DNA from: Candidatus Uhrbacteria bacterium
Lineage (GTDB): Bacteria > Patescibacteriota > Patescibacteriia > UBA9934 > GWF2-40-263
DNA length: 9,955 bases
NCBI GenBank assembly: GCA_023246275.1
Contig: JAHFIS010000013.1
Span: forward strand, 1-9,955
Reading direction: 5' to 3'
The position numbers and the translations under genes are program-made. The notes beneath the pieces are model-generated. The model saw only the letters and a program-made list of their open reading frames with translations, made no database searches and was not told the DNA's origin. Shown here piece after piece: positions 6,304 through 9,955 of the stretch; within the stretch, counting starts at the first letter, position 1; each line of letters opens with the position of its first letter.

Positions 6304-6332
6304 ACGACAAATGAGTGAGGCCGTTGTAGAAT
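6304..6332 (+). promoter_or_regulatory. Candidate promoter for the lipoprotein gene
   Basis: ACGACA (6304-6309, 4 of 6 to the -35 consensus), a 17 bp spacer and TAGAAT (6327-6332, 5 of 6 to the -10) point to a start near 6339. That gives an 18 nt leader without a Shine-Dalgarno sequence. The spacing is optimal but the -35 is weak. The queA promoter must lie in the same short divergent region, and I could not place it convincingly. Confidence 0.45.
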
Positions 6333-6356
6333 GCGATTAATCTAACAGCCAATCGT

Positions 6357-7115
6357 ATGAACATCAAGCAATCCGCCTCGGTCATGGTCGTCCTGGCCGC
6401 CGTCGCGCTCGTCGGCGTCGGGTGCCTCTCCTCGTCGAAGTCGCAAGAGACAGGCCCAGTCGTCACGGCGAAACCGACACTCAGCGTTCCGCCCGAAGTT
6501 CTTGGGCAGGACGTGACCACCAAAGAGCCACAGGTAACCACCTCCATCGCCGACGGACCGAACGGATCGATGGTCATCACCGTCTCCGGCGACACGACGT
6601 CCGTCCGTGACGACCGAACCAAGATCGCCTTCTCGATTCCGACGTCGCTTGGCGAAATCAAGCCGCAGGATGAAAATGGCTGGGGCTACGGAGCCTCGGC
6701 AAAGGAGAACGGCGGACCGGCGGACTGCCTCGTCCAGCGCTCGTTTCTCGCGGGCGATACGATCTTTCTCACGGTCTACGACACCTGGCTGTGTGATCAG
6801 CCGGGCCGGGGAGGCTACTGGGGCGACCAAGCCCAGGCGTTTTCGACCGAGTCGGACGTGAAGAAATGGTGCGAGACGAAAGACGTGTGCGAGCCATACG
6901 TCAACCCGAACGGGGTCACGATCTATCGCGCCTGGACGAAATCGGTCGAGGAGTACGGCACGACCTACGCCGACATCGACGAATACGGCGCCTGGAACCC
7001 GAACAAGGACATCAACGGAATCTTGATCTCCAACGAGGGACTCGTCCAAGACGGCCTTGGACGCATGCAGAACGAAGTCGCCGCGGTCGCCGATTCGCTG
7101 TCGTTCATCGAATAA
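6357..7115 (+). CDS. Predicted lipoprotein of unknown function
   Basis: I do not recognise the family of this 252-residue protein. Residues 1-23 look like a lipoprotein signal peptide: K4, a hydrophobic core (VMVVLAAVALVGVG) and a cysteine at 23. The lipobox VGVGC is imperfect, with Gly at -3. A Ser/Thr/Pro-rich linker (about 24-85) precedes a soluble domain (about 86-252) that opens AFSIPTSLGEI and ends AVADSLSFIE. Cys124, 146, 172 and 178 would lie outside the membrane and could form two disulfides; aromatic and Gly residues are common. The ending resembles small lipoproteins whose C-terminal helix reads like 'ILSSFKFI', but this is an impression. No Shine-Dalgarno sequence is visible. The gene stands alone: its upstream neighbour is divergent, its downstream neighbour convergent, and it ends in a hairpin. 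Confidence 0.8.
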   Translation: MNIKQSASVMVVLAAVALVGVGCLSSSKSQETGPVVTAKPTLSVPPEVLGQDVTTKEPQVTTSIADGPNGSMVITVSGDTTSVRDDRTKIAFSIPTSLGEIKPQDENGWGYGASAKENGGPADCLVQRSFLAGDTIFLTVYDTWLCDQPGRGGYWGDQAQAFSTESDVKKWCETKDVCEPYVNPNGVTIYRAWTKSVEEYGTTYADIDEYGAWNPNKDINGILISNEGLVQDGLGRMQNEVAAVADSLSFIE

Positions 7116-7116
7116 C

Positions 7117-7148
7117 TTAAAGACCCCGGGACGCGCCGGGGCCTTTAA
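7117..7148 (+). terminator. Hairpin terminator after the lipoprotein gene
   Basis: TTAAAG (7117-7122) plus CCCCGG (7124-7129) pair with CCGGGG (7136-7141) plus CTTTAA (7143-7148). The stem has 12 pairs with a single A-C mismatch and a six-base loop. It starts one base after the stop codon. There is no T-tract beyond the stem's own CTTTAA, so it is a weak-tailed terminator, or acts on both strands as an RNA end. Confidence 0.65.
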
Positions 7149-7154
7149 TGTAGA

Positions 7155-7181
7155 AAAGAAAAAACCGATCGAATGACCGGT
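7155..7181 (-). terminator. Intrinsic terminator of the membrane-anchored protein gene
   Basis: On the minus strand ACCGGTC (7181-7175), loop ATTC (7174-7171) and GATCGGT (7170-7164) form a seven-pair stem with one G-U pair. A T-rich tail (TTTTTCTTTT) follows. The final base of the TGA stop codon (7183-7181) is also the first base of the stem. Confidence 0.75.
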
Positions 7182-7861
7182 CAGAGCGTCCAGTTCGTCT
7201 TGACGTCCTTGGCGATGTCGAGGCGGTGGTCGGGTCGGTTGTCGTTGTGATCGATCGCATCCTGAAGGATGTAGATGTCATGCCCGACGCACCAGAGGTT
7301 CCCGCCGTAGAATCCGGTGATCTGAATTTTGTCGCCGTCTCCGCGCTTCGTGACGCCGCTCTCGACGTAGGACCCGCCATTCTTGCTCCATCCGAGAAAC
7401 CCATCTCCGCCGCAGGCGTCGACGTACGACCTCTTGGTCTCCTCGCCGTCGAGAAGGACCTTCTGCGAGTAGAACTCGCTGTCGATCACCATGCGGGAGG
7501 CGAAGCGCTGGTTCTCCGCCTGGGTCCAGACGACGACGCTGTCGCCCTCCGCGCCGCCGGACTTCTCCAGACACCACACGCGAAGCTGGGTTGCGAACCG
7601 GTCGTCGCGCTTCCAGGCGATGACGTCGTCATCGTACTGGCAGGCGTTCGCGGGATTCGTCAGGGAGAACAGGTCCTTGCGGTCCGGCTCCATCGCCTGG
7701 GCAGGCGAAAGGGCTGGCATGTTCCCCTCCTTGTTCGGTCGAACAAAGTTCAGGCCCCACACCGCGAAGACGGCTGCAACAAGCGTGCAACCAATCCCCC
7801 AGCGCGTTGCGCCGCGGTTATAGGCCATCCGCTCGTCTTCCGTCATTTCGTTGCTTTCCAT
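7181..7861 (-). CDS. Predicted membrane-anchored exported protein, unknown function
   Basis: I do not recognise the family of this 226-residue protein. A polar, mostly acidic N-terminus (1-20) precedes one hydrophobic segment (about 21-40, WGIGCTLVAAVFAVWGLNFV). RPNK follows it, and there is no signal-peptidase II cysteine pattern, so a single-pass anchor with an exported C-terminal domain is likely. That domain carries Cys74, 97, 150 and 191, enough for two disulfides, with many aromatic, Gly and Asp residues. The ATG at 7861 is supported by GGAGG five bases upstream, the only strong Shine-Dalgarno sequence seen in this window. The gene converges on the lipoprotein gene and diverges from rpmE. 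Like the lipoprotein it has four external cysteines, but I see no clear sequence similarity between the two. Confidence 0.78.
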   Translation of the reverse strand: MESNEMTEDERMAYNRGATRWGIGCTLVAAVFAVWGLNFVRPNKEGNMPALSPAQAMEPDRKDLFSLTNPANACQYDDDVIAWKRDDRFATQLRVWCLEKSGGAEGDSVVVWTQAENQRFASRMVIDSEFYSQKVLLDGEETKRSYVDACGGDGFLGWSKNGGSYVESGVTKRGDGDKIQITGFYGGNLWCVGHDIYILQDAIDHNDNRPDHRLDIAKDVKTNWTL

Positions 7862-7866
7862 GAAAA

Positions 7867-7871
7867 CCTCC
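7867..7871 (-). promoter_or_regulatory. Strong Shine-Dalgarno site
   Basis: On the minus strand GGAGG is followed by five bases (TTTTC) and then the ATG at 7861. It fixes the start of the membrane-anchored protein and contrasts with the SD-less starts of its neighbours. Confidence 0.8.
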
Positions 7872-7901
7872 GCGCCAAGTCAACCAAAAACAGGTCCTTC
7901 T

Positions 7902-7915
7902 GTCAACGCATTGAC
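7902..7915. repeat. Inverted repeat overlapping the rpmE -35 box
   Basis: GTCAA (7902-7906), a CGCA spacer and TTGAC (7911-7915) form a perfect inverted repeat whose right arm is most of the rpmE -35 box. A further GTCAAC lies at 7879-7884. It could be an operator or simply back-to-back -35-like bases. The left arm reads TTGACA on the minus strand, but no good -10 follows it. Confidence 0.35.
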
Positions 7916-7939
7916 TGTTTTCCCGTCCCCTGGTATATT
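7911..7939 (+). promoter_or_regulatory. Consensus-like promoter of the rpmE-prfA operon
   Basis: TTGACT (7911-7916, 5 of 6), a 17 bp spacer and TATATT (7934-7939, 5 of 6) with a TGG extended -10 (7931-7933) make the best promoter in the window. A start near 7946 leaves an 18 nt pyrimidine-rich leader (containing CCTCC) and no Shine-Dalgarno sequence. Confidence 0.8.
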
Positions 7940-7963
7940 CTCGGCGTTATTCCTCCACCCCAT

Positions 7964-8248
7964 ATGAAGAAATCCATTCACCCACAATACTTCCCGAAAG
8001 CGAAGATTTCCTGCGCCTGCGGGGCCAAGTACGAGATCGGCTCGACGGTTCCGGAGATCGCGGTGGAATTGTGCGCCGCCTGCCACCCGTTCTACACGGG
8101 CAAGCAGAAGATCATCGACACGGCCCGCCGCGTCGAGAAGTTCGGCGACAAGCTGACCAAGGTCGTTGCCGGCGCGAAGGTCGCGAAGAAGGCCAAGACC
8201 GAGGCTCGCACCGCCAAGAAAAAGGAAAAGGCCGTCAAAGCCTCCTAG
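7964..8248 (+). CDS. rpmE: 50S ribosomal protein bL31, zinc-binding form with long tail
   Basis: This 94-residue large-subunit protein bridges the two ribosomal subunits. It opens MKKSIHPQYF, and Cys17, 19, 37 and 40 (CAC and CAAC) make the zinc site of C+ type bL31. HPFYTGKQKIID (41-52) and RVEKFGDK (56-63) are family hallmarks. The E. coli protein has 70 residues; here about 25-30 extra residues rich in Lys and Ala form a basic C-terminal tail that probably lies along rRNA. The ATG at 7964 is chosen because the family begins MKK-IHP. The same frame is open far upstream, but that part overlaps another gene and the promoter. prfA starts 3 nt after the stop, so the two are co-transcribed and probably translationally coupled. 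Confidence 0.95.
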   Translation: MKKSIHPQYFPKAKISCACGAKYEIGSTVPEIAVELCAACHPFYTGKQKIIDTARRVEKFGDKLTKVVAGAKVAKKAKTEARTAKKKEKAVKAS

Positions 8249-8251
8249 ATC

Positions 8252-9334
8252 ATGAATCTCATCGACGAGCTCACAAAGGTGAAGTCGCGTCAGAAAGAGC
8301 TCGAGACACTGCTGAGTGACTCGAGCGTTCTTTCTAATACGGCGAGGTTGCGCGAGGTGAACACGGAGTTCGGCGACGTGTGCGAGACCGTGGCCATCGG
8401 CGAGCAGTACGCGAAGGCCGTCGCGGACCTGAAGAGCGCGGAATCGGCGCTTGCGAACGAGGCCGACCCGGACATGCGGCAGATGGCGCTCGACGAGATC
8501 GCGCTCGTGAAGGGCCGCCTCCCCAAGCTGGAGGAGGACTTCACGCTGGCGCTCGTTCCGCCGGACCCGCTCGACAAGAAAAACACGATCGTGGAAATTC
8601 GCGCGGGCGCCGGCGGCGACGAGTCCGCGCATTTCGCGGGCGAGCTGTTCCGTATGTACACGCGATTCTCCGACGCGCAGGGATGGAAGATCCACCTCAT
8701 CTCGTCGAGCCGCAACGACCTCGGCGGGTTCAAGGAGGTTATCTTTTCGATGGAGGGAAAGAACGTCTACAGCCGCATGAAGTACGAGAGCGGCGTCCAC
8801 CGCGTCCAGCGCGTCCCGGAAACCGAGAAGGCCGGCCGCGTGCACACGAGCACGGTGACGGTCGCGATCATGCCGGAGGCCGAGGAGGTGGACGTGAAGA
8901 TCGACCCGAAGGACTTGCGCGTCGACACGATGACGTCGAGCGGCGCGGGAGGACAGAGCGTGAACACCACGTACTCCGCCATCCGCATCATCCACATCCC
9001 CACGGGAATCATGGTGCAGTGCCAGGACGAGCGCAGCCAGACGCAGAACAAGGAGCGCGCCATGACGGTTTTGCGCGCCCGCCTGTTCGCGTTCGAGCAG
9101 GAGCGCATCCGCAAGGAACGCGAGGACAAGGTGCGCGGCCAGATCGGGCACGGCAACCGGTCCGAGAAGATTCGCACGTACAACTTCCCGCAGGACCGCC
9201 TCACCGACCATCGCATCGGCCAGAACTTCCACAACCTGCCGAAGATCATGGAAGGCGACATCGACGAGATCGTGAACGCGCTCAAGACCGCGGAGCTGAA
9301 CGACGCGTTCCTGGAAAACGACACCGACGACTGA
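8252..9334 (+). CDS. prfA: Peptide chain release factor 1
   Basis: RF1 recognises UAA and UAG in the ribosomal A site and triggers peptide release. The 360 residues match the family. An N-terminal helical domain (about 1-105) is followed by EIRAGAGGDESAHFAGELFRMY (115-136), then VHRVQRVPETEKAGRVHTS (182-200). The stop-codon reading tripeptide there is P189-E190-T191, the RF1-type P-x-T rather than the Ser-Pro-Phe of RF2. The catalytic GGQ is at 233-235 within SSGAGGQSVN, with Ser after Gln where E. coli has His. QDERSQTQNKERAM and the RTYNFPQDRLTDHR block (308-321) complete the fold. Unlike RF2, no programmed frameshift is needed. The usual GGQ methyltransferase gene prmC does not follow directly; a nucleotidyltransferase gene starts 1 nt later. 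Confidence 0.97.
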   Translation: MNLIDELTKVKSRQKELETLLSDSSVLSNTARLREVNTEFGDVCETVAIGEQYAKAVADLKSAESALANEADPDMRQMALDEIALVKGRLPKLEEDFTLALVPPDPLDKKNTIVEIRAGAGGDESAHFAGELFRMYTRFSDAQGWKIHLISSSRNDLGGFKEVIFSMEGKNVYSRMKYESGVHRVQRVPETEKAGRVHTSTVTVAIMPEAEEVDVKIDPKDLRVDTMTSSGAGGQSVNTTYSAIRIIHIPTGIMVQCQDERSQTQNKERAMTVLRARLFAFEQERIRKEREDKVRGQIGHGNRSEKIRTYNFPQDRLTDHRIGQNFHNLPKIMEGDIDEIVNALKTAELNDAFLENDTDD

Positions 9335-9335
9335 T

Positions 9336-9955
9336 ATGCAGGCGGTCATCCTGGCGGCTGGAAAAGGACTGCGATTGCGTCCGATCACCGAATCGGTCCC
9401 GAAGGCGCTCGTGGACGTGTGCGGCACGCCGCTTGTTTTTCACATTCTCAAGTCCCTGCCCGCGACGGTCGACGAGATCTTCGTCGTCGTCGGCTACCTC
9501 GGCGATCGGATTCGCGCGGCGATCGGCGACGCGTTCGACGGGAAGACGGTCCGCTACGTCACGCAGGATCCGCTCGACGGGACCGGGAGCGCGCTGCGAC
9601 TCCTGAAGGACGAGCTGCGCCGGAAATTTCTCGTCGTGAACGGCGACGACCTGTACGGGCGCGACGATCTCGAACGTCTCGCGCGACACGGCCTCGCGGT
9701 CCTCGTCGCGCCGACGGACGACACGGCGGGTTCGACCGCGGTCGTCGACGGCGCCGGCCTGTTCGTCGGGATCCGAAGCGACTCGACCGTCGCGCCGAGG
9801 CTCCGCGTCTGCGGAGCGTACGTGCTCGACAAGACGTTCTTCGACCATTCGCTCGAGACCGTCACCGTCCATGGCAAGACCGAGTACAGCCTCCCGCATA
9901 CGATCGTCGCGATGGCGCGCGACCACGCGATCGCGACGGAGACCGCGACCCACTG
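9336..9955 (+). CDS. Sugar-1-phosphate nucleotidyltransferase-like protein, 3' end beyond window
   Basis: The 206 codons visible encode the N-terminal part of a GT-A-fold nucleotidyltransferase, which joins an NTP to a sugar 1-phosphate to make a nucleotide sugar for cell-surface glycans. The signature is VILAAGKGLRLRPITESVPK (4-23): a glycine-rich loop, the R13-x-x-P16-x-T18 core and the catalytic lysine K23. ALVDVCGTPL (24-33) follows. QDPLDGTGSALRLL (77-90) resembles the nucleotide-contact loop of GlmU and related enzymes, and NGDDLY (102-107) holds the metal-binding Asp. The frame is still open at the window end, so a C-terminal left-handed beta-helix (as in GlmU) cannot be judged. The sugar and nucleotide are unknown. 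The start lies 1 nt after the prfA stop, implying translational coupling. Confidence 0.87.
   Translation, partial: MQAVILAAGKGLRLRPITESVPKALVDVCGTPLVFHILKSLPATVDEIFVVVGYLGDRIRAAIGDAFDGKTVRYVTQDPLDGTGSALRLLKDELRRKFLVVNGDDLYGRDDLERLARHGLAVLVAPTDDTAGSTAVVDGAGLFVGIRSDSTVAPRLRVCGAYVLDKTFFDHSLETVTVHGKTEYSLPHTIVAMARDHAIATETATH

Noticed and set aside
6323..6352. Minus-strand promoter TTGGCT-18-TACAAC for queA
   Set aside because: Only 4 of 6 matches in each box, with 18 bp spacing; too weak to list as a feature, though a queA promoter must lie nearby.
6342..7049. Minus-strand frame opposite the lipoprotein gene
   Set aside because: No initiation signal or recognisable domain, while the plus-strand frame has a signal peptide, promoter and terminator.
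7878..7906. Minus-strand promoter from TTGACA (7906-7901) for the membrane-anchored protein
   Set aside because: The hexamer 17 bp downstream is TTGACT, a poor -10, and the implied start would fall at or past the Shine-Dalgarno site.
7226..7963. In-frame upstream extension of rpmE
   Set aside because: bL31 begins at MKK-IHP, and the extension overlaps another gene and the rpmE promoter.
7880..9427. Minus-strand open frame of 515 codons opposite prfA
   Set aside because: Composition is typical of an antisense shadow (many Arg, His, Val, Leu, Asp without motifs), and RF1 on the plus strand is complete.

Overview
This is a GC-rich stretch (around 60% by eye, not counted) of a bacterial chromosome. 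It is densely packed with housekeeping genes in short operons on both strands, and no stretch over 300 bases lacks a gene. I see no mobile element, CRISPR array, rRNA or tRNA. Several traits fit a small-genome lineage such as Patescibacteria/CPR: a minimal one-core-subdomain EF-Ts, very short leaders without Shine-Dalgarno (SD) sequences, diverged GAPDH and PGK motifs, and small exported proteins of unknown family. That assignment is an inference, about even odds, because no marker was placed on a tree.

Left part (1-3619, minus strand, transcribed right to left): a central-carbon cluster reading gap (GAPDH), a type II NADH dehydrogenase (NDH-2), an intrinsic terminator, pgk, and then what looks like the first eight codons of enolase at the window edge. 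GAPDH makes NADH and 1,3-bisphosphoglycerate, NDH-2 can reoxidise the NADH at the membrane, and PGK and enolase carry the carbon on toward pyruvate. pgk has its own extended -10 promoter directly behind the terminator, and gap has a similar one behind the tsf terminator.

Middle part (3685-6296, minus strand): queA (tRNA queuosine synthesis), then a promoter and a leader of about 130 nt, then rpsB (uS2) and tsf (EF-Ts), ending in a strong UUCG-loop terminator.

Right part: a plus-strand gene for a predicted lipoprotein (6357-7115) diverges from queA. It converges on a minus-strand gene for a membrane-anchored exported protein (7181-7861), and two hairpins lie between them. Both products are of unknown family and each carries four cysteines predicted to be outside the membrane. 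A consensus-like promoter then starts a plus-strand operon: rpmE (bL31), prfA (RF1) and a sugar-1-phosphate nucleotidyltransferase-like gene that runs off the right edge. These three are separated by only 3 and 1 nt.

I did not find an obviously new multi-gene system. The points most worth a second look are NDH-2 inside the glycolytic cluster, the compact terminator-promoter junctions with SD-less starts, the Arg-to-Lys change in PGK, and the pair of cysteine-bearing exported proteins.
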